DNA of 64,000 nucleotides, from NCBI RefSeq assembly GCF_014268595.2, contig NZ_CP077091.1, forward strand, positions 2,130,501 through 2,194,500. The letters run 5' to 3'. Source of the DNA: Pseudomonas hamedanensis (lineage in GTDB: Bacteria > Pseudomonadota > Gammaproteobacteria > Pseudomonadales > Pseudomonadaceae). Shown piece after piece: positions 18,154 to 27,008 of this stretch. A program made the position numbers and the translations under genes. Each line of letters opens with the position of its first letter. The first letter of the stretch is position 1. The notes below the pieces were generated by a model, which saw nothing but the letters and a program-made list of their open reading frames with translations, made no database searches and was not told where the DNA came from.

Positions 18154-19221
18154 ATGAAACAGCTTTTCCTGGCAACACTGTTAGGCTCGACCATTGCTAT
18201 GTGCAGCGCCGCCATGGCGGCCGACACCGACCTGAAAACCCTCGAAGCCGCTGCGAAGGCGGAAGGCGCCGTCAACAGCGTCGGCATGCCCGATGACTGG
18301 GCCAACTGGAAAGGCACCTGGGCGGATCTGGCCCAAAAGTACGGCCTTAAACACATCGACACCGACATGAGTTCGGCCCAGGAAATCGCCAAGTTCGCCG
18401 CCGAGAAAGACAACGCCACCGCCGACATCGGCGACGTCGGTGCCGCCTTCGGCCCGATCGCGGTCAAGCAAGGCGTGGTGCAGCCGTACAAGCCAAGCAC
18501 CTGGGATCAAATCCCCGACTGGGCCAAGGACAAGGACGGCAACTGGGCGCTGGCCTACACCGGCACCATCGCTTTCATCGTCAACAAAAAACTGCTGCAC
18601 GGCTCCGAAGTACCGACCAAATGGGCCGACCTCAAGGGCGGCAAATATAAAGTCTCCATCGGCGACGTGAGCACCGCCGCCCAGGCCGCAAACGGCGTAC
18701 TGGCTGCTGCTCTGGCCAACGGTGGCGACGAGAAAAACATCAAACCTGCCCTGCTGCTGTTCGCTGACATCGCCAGACAGGGTCGTCTGTCGATGGCCAA
18801 CCCGACCATCGCCACCATGGAAAAAGGCGAAATCGAAGTCGGCGTGGTCTGGGACTTCAACGGCCTGAGCTACAAGGCCAAGATGGCTAACCCTGATGAC
18901 TACGTGGTGCTGATCCCGTCTGACGGCTCGGTGATTTCCGGTTACACCACGATCATCAACAAGTACGCAAAAAACCCTAATGCCGCCAAGCTGACCCGCG
19001 AATACATCTTCAGCGACGCCGGCCAGACCAACCTTGCCCGCGGCAATGCCCGCCCGATCCGCGCCGAGCATCTGCAACTGCCGGAAGACGTGAAGGCCAA
19101 GCTGCTGCCGAACGAGCAGTACAAAAAAGTCACGCCGATCAAAGACGCCGATGCGTGGGAAAAGACCTCCAAAGCCCTGCCGCAGCAGTGGAACGAAGAG
19201 GTTATTGTCGAGATGAAATAA
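18154..19221 (+). CDS. ABC transporter periplasmic substrate-binding protein
   Basis: This 355-residue protein has a signal peptide ending near AAMAAD and the fold signature of the iron/polyamine/phosphonate-type extracellular binding proteins (an opening ATP-like LKTLEAAAKAEGAVNSVG, a central IGDVGAAFGP, and WALAYTGTIAFIVNKK). The start ATG 18154 has AAGGAG upstream. It is the first gene of an operon with a phosphodiesterase-type enzyme, two permeases, an ATPase and a HAD phosphatase. The substrate is unknown. The enzymatic partners suggest an organophosphate or phosphonate, by inference. A REP pair separates it from the next gene, which may make it the most abundant product. Confidence 0.85.
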   Translation: MKQLFLATLLGSTIAMCSAAMAADTDLKTLEAAAKAEGAVNSVGMPDDWANWKGTWADLAQKYGLKHIDTDMSSAQEIAKFAAEKDNATADIGDVGAAFGPIAVKQGVVQPYKPSTWDQIPDWAKDKDGNWALAYTGTIAFIVNKKLLHGSEVPTKWADLKGGKYKVSIGDVSTAAQAANGVLAAALANGGDEKNIKPALLLFADIARQGRLSMANPTIATMEKGEIEVGVVWDFNGLSYKAKMANPDDYVVLIPSDGSVISGYTTIINKYAKNPNAAKLTREYIFSDAGQTNLARGNARPIRAEHLQLPEDVKAKLLPNEQYKKVTPIKDADAWEKTSKALPQQWNEEVIVEMK

Positions 19222-19261
19222 AGCGGCTGATCACCATTGCGTGATCCGCTGGAGATCCCCT

Positions 19262-19348
19262 GTAGGAGTGAGCCTGCTCGCGATAGCGGTAGTTCAGTCA
19301 ACACTGTGTTGAATGTTCAACCGCTATCGCGAGCAGGCTCACTCCTAC
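19262..19348. repeat. REP/BIME inverted repeat (GTAGGAGTGAGC type)
   Basis: Arms at 19262-19284 and 19326-19348 lie inside the operon, after the binding-protein gene. REP hairpins in this position often stabilise the upstream part of an mRNA. Confidence 0.85.
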
Positions 19349-19401
19349 AAAGGGACCCGGGTTGAATCTGAAATTTCCTGTTTCGCGGAGTTTTTGCCCC
19401 T

Positions 19402-20208
19402 ATGAAGCACAACGTCATCCTTGTCGTGCTCGACGGCCTCAACCACGAGGTTGCACGTCACGCCATGGGGCATCTGCAGGCTTATGTTGGCGCAGGACGC
19501 GCGGCGCTCTATCAGCTGGAGTGCGAACTGCCCGCCTTGTCCCGACCGCTTTACGAATGCATTCTTACCGGCGTGCCGCCGATCGACAGCGGTATCGTCC
19601 ACAACAATGTCTCGCGCCTCTCCAATCAACGCAGCATCTACCATTACGCCCGCGATGCCGGGCTGAAAACCGCCGCGGCGGCGTACCACTGGGTCAGCGA
19701 GTTGTACAACCGCTCGCCATTCGTCGCCGCACGCGATCGCCACACCGACGATCCGTCGCTGCCAATCCAGCACGGCCATTTTTACTGGAACGACCACTAT
19801 CCGGATTCGCACCTGTTCGCCGACGCGGAAAACCTGCGCCTGCGCCACGCACCGAATTTCCTGCTGGTCCACCCGATGAACATCGATGATGCCGGGCACA
19901 AACACGGCCTCGACTCTGCGCAGTACCGCAACAGCGCCCGCTCGGCCGACATCATTCTTGCCGACTATCTGCACACCTGGCTCGACGCTGGTTATCAGGT
20001 GCTGGTGACCGCCGACCATGGCATGAACAATGATCGCTCACACAACGGCCTGCTGCCGGAAGAACGCCAGGTGCCGCTGTTCATCTTTGGCGATGCATTC
20101 AGCCTGAACCCTGACGCTGCGCCGAAGCAGACCGAACTCTGCGGCACGGTGTGCGAACTGCTCGGCGTACCCCACGACAAGCCTGTGTGCCGGGAGCTGC
20201 TCAAGTGA
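19402..20208 (+). CDS. alkaline phosphatase superfamily (nucleotide pyrophosphatase/phosphodiesterase type) protein
   Basis: This 268-residue protein has the metal-binding pattern of the superfamily: an early Asp in ILVVLDGLNH, a candidate Ser nucleophile in ALSRPLYE, MNIDDAGHKHG (Asp and His), TADHGMNN (Asp-His) and a final His in RSHNG. No signal peptide is visible, so it probably acts in the cytoplasm on the imported compound. Members hydrolyse phosphomonoesters, phosphodiesters or phosphonates. The stop overlaps the next permease start (GTGA), so it is translationally coupled to the transporter. It is shorter than typical NPP enzymes, and the substrate is not known. Confidence 0.8.
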   Translation: MKHNVILVVLDGLNHEVARHAMGHLQAYVGAGRAALYQLECELPALSRPLYECILTGVPPIDSGIVHNNVSRLSNQRSIYHYARDAGLKTAAAAYHWVSELYNRSPFVAARDRHTDDPSLPIQHGHFYWNDHYPDSHLFADAENLRLRHAPNFLLVHPMNIDDAGHKHGLDSAQYRNSARSADIILADYLHTWLDAGYQVLVTADHGMNNDRSHNGLLPEERQVPLFIFGDAFSLNPDAAPKQTELCGTVCELLGVPHDKPVCRELLK

Positions 20209-21050
20209 ATTCAATGATTCGCGGCAAATGGCTCGCAGCCCTGTGTCTGGTGCCCTTCGCACTGTTCTTTATCGTCTTCGAAATCGCCCCGCTGGTTTGG
20301 GTGATGATTAACAGCCTGCAATCGGAAGAGTTCGGCTGGGGCTTCGCCAACTTCAGCAAAATCTTCAGTTCGAAGTTTTATTTGCAGGCGATCCAGTACA
20401 GCCTCGAGATCAGTTTCTGGTCGAGCGTATTCGGCATCATCATCGCCGTGCTCGGTGCGTACTCGCTGCGTCGGGTCGACTCGAAACTGCGCAACTTTGT
20501 GAACGCCTTCGCCAACATGACCAGCAATTTCGCCGGCGTGCCCTTGGCCTTCGCCTTCATCATCCTGCTCGGTTTCAACGGCAGCATCACCATCATGTTG
20601 AAGCAGTCAGGGATCATTCAGGACTTCAACCTGTACTCGAAAACCGGGCTGATCATCCTCTACACCTACTTCCAGATTCCCCTCGGCGTGCTGCTGCTCT
20701 ACCCGGCTTTCGACGCCTTGCGTGAAGACTGGCGCGAGTCCGCCGCGCTGCTTGGGGCCAACGGCTGGCAGTTCTGGCGGCACATCGGCCTGCCGGTGTT
20801 GACGCCGGCCTTGCTCGGCACGTTCGTGATCCTGCTCGCAAACGCCCTCGGCGCTTACGCGACGGTTTATGCGCTGACCACCGGCAATTTCAACGTGCTG
20901 CCGATCCGCATCGCGGCGATGGTGTCCGGAGACATTTCCCTGGATCCGAACCTGGCCAGCGCCTTGGCCGTGGTGCTGGTGGCGCTGATGACCATCGTCA
21001 CCGTTGTGCATCAACTGCTGCTGAAGAGGAGCTACCATGTCTCGCGCTGA
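20205..21050 (+). CDS. ABC transporter permease (first)
   Basis: This 281-residue inner membrane permease has about six helices and the cytoplasmic EAA-type loop DALREDWRESAALLGANGWQ shortened around residues 175-195, which contacts the ATPase. I choose the GTG at 20205, which overlaps the previous stop codon and has CGGGAG eight bases upstream; ATG 20214 is an alternative. It overlaps the second permease gene by 14 bases. It belongs to the spermidine/iron/phosphonate permease group. Confidence 0.85.
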   Translation: MNSMIRGKWLAALCLVPFALFFIVFEIAPLVWVMINSLQSEEFGWGFANFSKIFSSKFYLQAIQYSLEISFWSSVFGIIIAVLGAYSLRRVDSKLRNFVNAFANMTSNFAGVPLAFAFIILLGFNGSITIMLKQSGIIQDFNLYSKTGLIILYTYFQIPLGVLLLYPAFDALREDWRESAALLGANGWQFWRHIGLPVLTPALLGTFVILLANALGAYATVYALTTGNFNVLPIRIAAMVSGDISLDPNLASALAVVLVALMTIVTVVHQLLLKRSYHVSR

Positions 21051-21837
21051 ATCCGGCCCGGCCGGCCTCTACCACCGCGTCGTGGTCTACCTGCTGTTCG
21101 CCATCCTGTTGCTGCCGCTGGTGGGCACGCTGATCTATTCGATCGCCAGCAGTTGGTCGGCGACCATTCTGCCCAGCGGCTTCACTTTCAAATGGTACTT
21201 GCAGCTGTGGAGCGATCCGCGCTTTCTGCACGCGTTCGGCCAGTCACTGATCGTTTGTGTCGGCGCCCTGGTGCTGTCGGTGGTGCTGATCCTGCCATTG
21301 CTGTTCGTCGTGCACTATCACTTCCCGAAACTCGATGCGCTGATGAACATCCTGATCCTGCTGCCCTTCGCGGTGCCGCCCGTGGTGTCCTCGGTGGGAC
21401 TGTTGCAGCTCTACGGTTCCGGGCCGATGGCGATGGTCGGCACGCCGTGGATTCTGATCGGCTGCTACTTCACCGTGGCGCTGCCGTTCATGTACCGCGC
21501 AATCACCAACAATCTGCAAGCAATCAACCTGCGCGACTTGATGGACGCCGCGCAACTGCTCGGCGCCAGCACCTTTCAGGCTGCATTCCTAGTGGTGCTG
21601 CCCAATCTGCGCAAGGGCCTGATGGTGGCGTTGCTGCTGTCGTTCTCGTTCCTTTTTGGTGAGTTCGTGTTTGCCAACATCCTCGTCGGCACACGTTACG
21701 AAACCCTGCAGGTTTACCTGAACAACATGCGCAACAGCAGCGGTCACTTCACCAGCGCGCTGGTCATTTCGTATTTCTTTTTCGTGCTGGTCCTGACCTG
21801 GATCGCCAACATCTTGAACAAGGACAAAAGCGAATGA
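21037..21837 (+). CDS. ABC transporter permease (second)
   Basis: This 266-residue inner membrane permease has six predicted helices and the EAA-type loop near NLRDLMDAAQLLGASTFQAA. The start ATG 21037 lies inside the end of the first permease gene, preceded by GAGGAG, and the stop overlaps the ATPase start (ATGA). With the partner permease it forms the heterodimeric channel of this importer. Confidence 0.85.
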   Translation: MSRAESGPAGLYHRVVVYLLFAILLLPLVGTLIYSIASSWSATILPSGFTFKWYLQLWSDPRFLHAFGQSLIVCVGALVLSVVLILPLLFVVHYHFPKLDALMNILILLPFAVPPVVSSVGLLQLYGSGPMAMVGTPWILIGCYFTVALPFMYRAITNNLQAINLRDLMDAAQLLGASTFQAAFLVVLPNLRKGLMVALLLSFSFLFGEFVFANILVGTRYETLQVYLNNMRNSSGHFTSALVISYFFFVLVLTWIANILNKDKSE

Positions 21838-22823
21838 GCTACGTCAGCGTCCAACACCTGCAAAAAAGCTATGCGGGCACCACCGTGTTCAGCGATATCG
21901 ATTGCGAAATCAACAAAGGCGAGTTCGTTACCCTGCTCGGCCCGTCCGGGTGCGGCAAGTCGACCCTGTTGCGTTGCATCGCCGGGCTGACGCCGGTGGA
22001 TGGTGGGCAAATCCTGCTGGATGGCGTCGATATTGTGCCGTTGAGTCCGCAGAAACGCGGCATCGGCATGGTGTTTCAAAGCTATGCGCTGTTTCCCAAC
22101 ATGACCGTCGAACAGAACGTCGCCTTCGGCCTGCGCATGCAAAAGGTCAATGCCGATGACAGCCACAAGCGCGTGGTGGAGGTATTGAAACTGGTTGAAC
22201 TGCACGACTTCGCCAAACGTTACCCGCATCAATTGTCTGGCGGCCAATGCCAGCGTGTCGCCCTCGCCCGCTCGCTGGTGACCCGCCCGCGTTTGTTGCT
22301 GCTGGATGAGCCACTGTCGGCACTCGACGCGCGGATTCGTAAACACTTGCGCGAACAGATCCGCCAGATCCAGCGCGAACTCGGCCTGACAACCATTTTT
22401 GTCACCCACGATCAGGAAGAAGCGCTGACCATGTCTGACCGGATTTTCCTGATGAATCAGGGAAAGATCGTACAAAGCGGCGATGCCGAAACCCTTTATA
22501 CCGCACCGGTCGATGCGTTCGCCGCCGGCTTCATCGGCAACTACAATCTGCTCGACGCCGAGGCCGCCTCAAAGCTGTTGCAGCGGCCGATCAACCACCG
22601 CATCGCCATCCGCCCGGAGGCTATCGAACTGAGCCTCAACGGCGACCTCGACGCGCAAGTACGCAGCCACAGCCTGCTCGGCAACGTCATTCGTTATCGC
22701 ATCGAGGCGCGCGGCGTCGAATTGGTGGTCGACGTACTCAACCGCTCGGCCGCCGACCTGCATCCCGACGGACAGCGCCTGGCACTTTCCATCGATCCGA
22801 CGGCCTTGTGCCAGGTAGCCTGA
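21834..22823 (+). CDS. ABC transporter ATP-binding protein
   Basis: This 329-residue importer ATPase has Walker A GPSGCGKST, a Q-loop, the signature LSGGQCQRVALAR, Walker B LLLLDEPLSALD and the switch His in VTHDQEEALTMSDRI. The C-terminal part (about 240-329) is a TOBE-like regulatory domain, as in the CUT1/Pot/Fbp group. It starts four bases before the end of the second permease gene. It energises the same importer as the preceding genes. Confidence 0.92.
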   Translation: MSYVSVQHLQKSYAGTTVFSDIDCEINKGEFVTLLGPSGCGKSTLLRCIAGLTPVDGGQILLDGVDIVPLSPQKRGIGMVFQSYALFPNMTVEQNVAFGLRMQKVNADDSHKRVVEVLKLVELHDFAKRYPHQLSGGQCQRVALARSLVTRPRLLLLDEPLSALDARIRKHLREQIRQIQRELGLTTIFVTHDQEEALTMSDRIFLMNQGKIVQSGDAETLYTAPVDAFAAGFIGNYNLLDAEAASKLLQRPINHRIAIRPEAIELSLNGDLDAQVRSHSLLGNVIRYRIEARGVELVVDVLNRSAADLHPDGQRLALSIDPTALCQVA

Positions 22824-22825
22824 AA

Positions 22826-22920
22826 GCAGCTGCAAGCTTCGAGCTGCAAGCACCAAGCTGTAGACTGCGGTGCACCTGATTTTAATTCTTGCAGCTCGAA
22901 GCTTGGAGCTTCGTAGCTGT
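22826..22920. repeat. inverted repeat of the GCAGCTGCAAGCTTCGAGCT type
   Basis: The arms GCTGCAAGCTTCGAGCTGCAAG (about 22829-22850, shown in part) and CTTGCAGCTCGAAGCTTGGAG (about 22889-22910) are nearly inverse complements. It is a third REP-like family, seen once here, inside the operon between the ATPase and HAD genes. Confidence 0.65.
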
Positions 22921-22936
22921 TCTCGGAGAGAACCCG

Positions 22937-23590
22937 ATGGCTTTGGCAATTTTTGATCTGGACGAAACGTTGATCCACGGCGACTGCTCCTCGCTCTGGA
23001 GCGAGCAAATGGTCCGCCTCGGCTGGGTCGATGGCGAATCGTTCATGCAGCGCGACAAGGAATTGATGGACGCCTACGGCCGCGGCCATCTGGCGATGGA
23101 GGACTACATGGCCTTCAGCCTTGAACCTCTGATCGGCCGCACGCCGGCAGAAATCGAGCACCTGGTTGGCCCATGGGTAGAAGATTTCATCGAACCGATC
23201 ATCTTCAGCGACGCGACCAAAACCATCGCCGCGCACCGCAAGGCCGGCGACCGGATCCTGGTGATCTCGGCGTCGGGTACGCACTTGGTCAAGCCGATCG
23301 CCGAACGCCTGGGGATCGATGAGGTACTGGCCATCGAGCTGGACGTCGCCCATGGCGTGTACAGCGGTAATACCGTCGGCACCTTGACCTACCGCGAAGG
23401 CAAAATCACCCGCTTGCTGGAATGGCTGGACGCCGAAGAAGAGAACCTGGAGGGCGCGAGCTTCTATTCCGACTCACGCAATGATCTGCCGTTGTTGCTG
23501 AAAGTCGATTTCCCGCACGTGGTCAACCCGGACCCGGTGCTGCTCGAGCAGGCAGAAAAATCCGGCTGGCCAATCCATCTCTGGAAGTGA
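22937..23590 (+). CDS. HAD-superfamily phosphatase, subfamily IB (SerB-like)
   Basis: This 217-residue protein has motif I DLDETLIHGD (nucleophile Asp7 and acid Asp9), motif II ISASGTH, a motif III Lys and motif IV SDSRNDLPLL. This matches the HAD-IB hydrolases related to phosphoserine phosphatase. The start is ATG 22937 with GGAGAG upstream. It is the last gene of the transporter operon and could remove phosphate from the product of the phosphodiesterase-type enzyme, by inference. A housekeeping amino-sugar or amino-acid phosphatase role is the alternative. Confidence 0.82.
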   Translation: MALAIFDLDETLIHGDCSSLWSEQMVRLGWVDGESFMQRDKELMDAYGRGHLAMEDYMAFSLEPLIGRTPAEIEHLVGPWVEDFIEPIIFSDATKTIAAHRKAGDRILVISASGTHLVKPIAERLGIDEVLAIELDVAHGVYSGNTVGTLTYREGKITRLLEWLDAEEENLEGASFYSDSRNDLPLLLKVDFPHVVNPDPVLLEQAEKSGWPIHLWK

Positions 23591-23602
23591 CACAGATCCA
23601 AT

Positions 23603-23689
23603 GTAGGAGTGAGCCTGCTCGCGAAAGCGGTCTATCAGCGACGAATATGTTGCCTGACACTCCGCATTCGCGAGCAAGCCCGCTCCCAC
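23603..23689. repeat. hybrid REP/BIME inverted repeat
   Basis: The left arm (from 23603) starts as the GTAGGAGTGAGC type but ends in GCGAA. The right arm (to 23689) is the GCGAGCAAGCCCGCTCCCAC type. The two arms therefore come from different sub-families and pair with mismatches, unlike the other pairs. Confidence 0.7.
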
Positions 23690-23704
23690 AGGGGCTTTGT
23701 GTTG

Positions 23705-24667
23705 TCAGCTCAGGCTCTCGTCAATCACCAACACCAACTTGCCCGCCACGGTGTTACTCGCCAACTCGGCAAACGCCGCCTCGGCATCCTTCACCGCAAA
23801 CGCCTTCGCCAATTGCGCACGCAAGCGCCCCTCGGCAAACAACGGCCACACCTGCTGGCCGAGATCGCTCAGTAGGTCCGCCTTGAACTGATCGTCACGG
23901 CTGCGCAACGTTGAGCCGAGCAGTTGCACGCGCTTGGCCAACACCTGCGCCAGATCCAGTTTCGCCTCACGCCCCCCCATCAGGCCGATCAACACCCAGC
24001 GTCCATCCAGCGCCACCAGTTTCAGATTCAGCGCCGAATAGTTGCCACCGACCGGATCGAGGATCACATCGAACGGACCTAAATCGCGCAGGCTTTCCAG
24101 ATCGTCAGTGCGCAGCACACCGCCCTGCGCGCCCAGCGACTCGCAGTAAGCCAGACGCTCGGCCGACCCGACGCTGACCCAGCAGGGGTTGCCAAAGGCC
24201 TTGCACAGCTGAATGGCGGCTGAACCGATTCCACTCGCGCCAGCGTGCAAGAGAACTTTCTCACCCGGTTTGAGCGCCGCAAGCTGAAACACATTCAGCC
24301 AGACTGTTGCGTAAACCTCAGGCAATGCCGCCGCCTCGATCAGCGAAACGCCTTCGGGAATCGGCAGCACGTGCCGCCCGTCGACAACCACTTCTTCAGC
24401 CATGCCGCCCCCGGCCAGCAAGGCGCAAACCCGATCGCCGACCTGCCAGGACGAGCCCGCGCCGACCTCGCTGATCACCCCGGAACACTCAAGACCGAGC
24501 ACTTGGCTGGCGCCTGGCGGTGGTGGATAAAGCCCCGCCTTTTGCAATAAATCGGCACGATTGAGGCCAGCTGCCGCCACGCGGATGCGGACTTGTCCTA
24601 CATCGCACGTAGGACTCGGCTCTTCAACCCATGCCACTTGACCTTCAACGCCTTGCAATGCCTTCAC
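23705..24667 (-). CDS. NAD(P)H:quinone oxidoreductase, zinc-type dehydrogenase family (PIG3-like)
   Basis: This 320-residue medium-chain dehydrogenase/reductase contains GLNRADLLQKAGLYPPPPGA and the nucleotide-binding segment LLHAGASGIGSAAIQL, and lacks the structural zinc Cys cluster. This pattern is typical of the PIG3 quinone oxidoreductase group, which reduces quinones with NADPH. The gene is divergent from prc. Substrate preference cannot be read from sequence. Confidence 0.85.
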   Translation of the reverse strand: MKALQGVEGQVAWVEEPSPTCDVGQVRIRVAAAGLNRADLLQKAGLYPPPPGASQVLGLECSGVISEVGAGSSWQVGDRVCALLAGGGMAEEVVVDGRHVLPIPEGVSLIEAAALPEVYATVWLNVFQLAALKPGEKVLLHAGASGIGSAAIQLCKAFGNPCWVSVGSAERLAYCESLGAQGGVLRTDDLESLRDLGPFDVILDPVGGNYSALNLKLVALDGRWVLIGLMGGREAKLDLAQVLAKRVQLLGSTLRSRDDQFKADLLSDLGQQVWPLFAEGRLRAQLAKAFAVKDAEAAFAELASNTVAGKLVLVIDESLS

Positions 24668-24693
24668 AGTGCCTCCATAGTGAGTCTGGACTG

Positions 24694-24721
24694 AGCCCGA
24701 AGCGGTAGCGCCGGGCTTTTT
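24694..24721 (+). terminator. terminator-like hairpin between divergent genes
   Basis: AGCCCG and CGGGCT pair around GAAGCGGTAGCGC-like loop sequence and are followed by TTTTT on the plus strand, although no plus-strand gene precedes it. It could be an attenuator in the prc leader, or the end of a short transcript. Confidence 0.45.
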
Positions 24722-24772
24722 GCATTATGCGACCGGATCTCAAAGAACCGGCGACTTCAAAGACGGCCTAAT

Positions 24773-26890
24773 ATGCGTTATCAATTGTCCCCGCGTCGAA
24801 TCAGCATGAAGCATCTGCTCCCCAGCACCGCCCTCGCTCTTTTCATCGGTATCGGTCTGTTGCCGGTGTCGGGCACCACATTCGCAGCCAACAGCTGGGA
24901 CAAGTTGCAGCCTGATCGCGATGAAGTCATCGCCAGCCTGAACGTCGTCGAGTTGCTCAAGCGTCACCACTACAGCAAGCCGCCGCTCGACGATGCGCGC
25001 TCGGTGATCATCTACGACAGCTACATCAAGCTGCTCGACCCGTCGCGCAGCTACTTCATGGCCAGCGACATCGCTGAATTCGACAAGTGGAAAACCCAGT
25101 TCGACGACTTCCTCAAGAGCGGCGACCTCAACGCCGGGTTCACCATCTACAAGCGCTATCTGGACCGCGTCAAAGCGCGTCTGGACTTCGCCCTTGCCGA
25201 GCTGAACAAAGGCGTCGACAAGATGGACTTCAACACTAAGGAGACCTTGCTGATCGATCGCAAGGACGCGCCGTGGCTCAAGTCCACCGCTGAACTCGAC
25301 GACCTGTGGCGCAAGCGCGTCAAGGACGAGGTGCTGCGCCAGAAGATCGCCGGCAAAGAGCCGAAGCAGATCCAGGAAACCCTGACCAAGCGCTACAAGA
25401 ACCAATTGGCGCGCCTGGATCAGACCCGTGCCGAAGACATTTTCCAGGCCTACATCAACACCTTCGCCATGTCCTACGACCCGCACACCAATTATCTGTC
25501 ACCGGATAACGCGGAAAACTTCGACATCAACATGAGCCTGTCCCTCGAGGGCATCGGCGCCGTGTTGCAGAGCGACAACGATCAAGTGAAGGTCGTGCGT
25601 CTGGTACCAGCAGGTCCGGCTGACAAAACCAAGCAAGTCGCCCCGGCCGACAAGATCATCGGCGTTGCCCAGGGCAACAAGGAAATGGTCGACGTGGTCG
25701 GCTGGCGTCTGGACGAAGTGGTCAAGCTGATTCGCGGCCCGAAAGGCACCGTCGTGCGCCTGGAAGTGATTCCGGCGAGCAATGCGCCGAACGACCAGAC
25801 CACCAAGATCGTGCCGATCACCCGTGAAGCGGTGAAGCTCGAAGACCAGGCGGTGAAAAAGTCGATCCTCAACCTGAAACAGGACGGCAAGGACTACAAA
25901 CTTGGCGTGATCGAAATCCCGGCCTTCTACCTCGACTTCAAGGCGTTCCGTGCCGGTGACCCTGATTACAAGAGCACCACCCGCGACGTCAAAAAGCTGC
26001 TGACCGAACTGCAGAAAGACAAAGTCGACGGCGTGGTCATCGACCTGCGCAACAACGGCGGCGGTTCCCTGCAGGAAGCCACCGAACTGACCAGCCTGTT
26101 CATCGACAAGGGTCCGACCGTACTCGTGCGTAACGCCGACGGCCGTGTCGACGTGCTCGAAGATGAAAACCCGGGCGCCTTCTACAAAGGCCCGATGGCA
26201 CTGCTGGTCAACCGCCTGTCCGCCTCGGCTTCGGAGATCTTCGCCGGTGCCATGCAGGACTACCACCGTGCGCTGATCATCGGTGGCCAGACCTTCGGCA
26301 AAGGCACCGTGCAGACCATTCAGCCGCTGAACCATGGCGAACTGAAACTGACCCTGGCCAAGTTCTACCGGGTGTCCGGGCAGAGCACCCAGCATCAGGG
26401 CGTGCTGCCGGACATCGACTATCCATCGTTGATCGACACCAAGGAAATCGGCGAGAGCGCCCTGCCGGAAGCCATGCCGTGGGACACCATCCGCGCGGCG
26501 ATCAAACCGGCGGCCGACCCGTTCAAGCCGTTCCTGGCCCAGTTGAAGTCCGAACATGACGCGCGCACCAACAAGGATGCCGAGTTCGTGTTCATCCGCG
26601 ACAAACTGGCCCTGGCGCAGAAACTGATGGAAGAAAAAACCGTCAGCCTCAATGAAGCCGAACGTCGTGCCCAGCACGCCGACATCGACGCCAAGCAACT
26701 GGCAATGGAGAACATCCGTCGCAAGGCCAAAGGCGAAGAACCGCTCAAAGAGCTGAAGAAAGAAGACGAAGACGCGCTGGCCGCCGCCGAGCCGGACAAG
26801 GTCAAACCGGAAGACGATGCCTACCTGAGCGAAACCGGGCGCGTGCTGCTGGATTACCTGAAGCTGAGCAACCAGGTGGCCAAGAAGTAA
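24773..26890 (+). CDS. prc: tail-specific (carboxy-terminal processing) protease
   Basis: This 705-residue periplasmic protease has an N-terminal signal sequence, a PDZ domain (about residues 235-330, SLEGIGAVLQ... GWRLDEVVKLIRGPKGT) and the S41 catalytic Ser/Lys pair (SASASEIFAGAMQ and FGKGTVQ). A DUF3340-type tail is rich in Lys and Glu. Prc degrades proteins with apolar C-termini and processes cell-wall enzymes and lipoproteins. ATG 24806, starting MKHLLPSTALAL, is an alternative start and gives a cleaner signal peptide; both lack a strong ribosome-binding site. A strong terminator follows. Confidence 0.94.
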   Translation: MRYQLSPRRISMKHLLPSTALALFIGIGLLPVSGTTFAANSWDKLQPDRDEVIASLNVVELLKRHHYSKPPLDDARSVIIYDSYIKLLDPSRSYFMASDIAEFDKWKTQFDDFLKSGDLNAGFTIYKRYLDRVKARLDFALAELNKGVDKMDFNTKETLLIDRKDAPWLKSTAELDDLWRKRVKDEVLRQKIAGKEPKQIQETLTKRYKNQLARLDQTRAEDIFQAYINTFAMSYDPHTNYLSPDNAENFDINMSLSLEGIGAVLQSDNDQVKVVRLVPAGPADKTKQVAPADKIIGVAQGNKEMVDVVGWRLDEVVKLIRGPKGTVVRLEVIPASNAPNDQTTKIVPITREAVKLEDQAVKKSILNLKQDGKDYKLGVIEIPAFYLDFKAFRAGDPDYKSTTRDVKKLLTELQKDKVDGVVIDLRNNGGGSLQEATELTSLFIDKGPTVLVRNADGRVDVLEDENPGAFYKGPMALLVNRLSASASEIFAGAMQDYHRALIIGGQTFGKGTVQTIQPLNHGELKLTLAKFYRVSGQSTQHQGVLPDIDYPSLIDTKEIGESALPEAMPWDTIRAAIKPAADPFKPFLAQLKSEHDARTNKDAEFVFIRDKLALAQKLMEEKTVSLNEAERRAQHADIDAKQLAMENIRRKAKGEEPLKELKKEDEDALAAAEPDKVKPEDDAYLSETGRVLLDYLKLSNQVAKK

Positions 26891-26956
26891 GTGATGGCAA
26901 TTTAGTGTTGGCGATCCGCGGATCGTCATCAAACAGTCATCATTCTGTCGTGCAAT

Positions 26957-26992
26957 AAAGGACTGGGAGCCAACGCTCCCAGTCCTTTTTTT
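26957..26992 (+). terminator. rho-independent terminator after prc
   Basis: A 14-bp perfect stem (26957-26970 with 26975-26988), a four-base loop CAAC and a T-run. It is among the best terminators in the window. Confidence 0.9.
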
Positions 26993-27008
26993 ATCGCCAG
27001 AGATCGCC

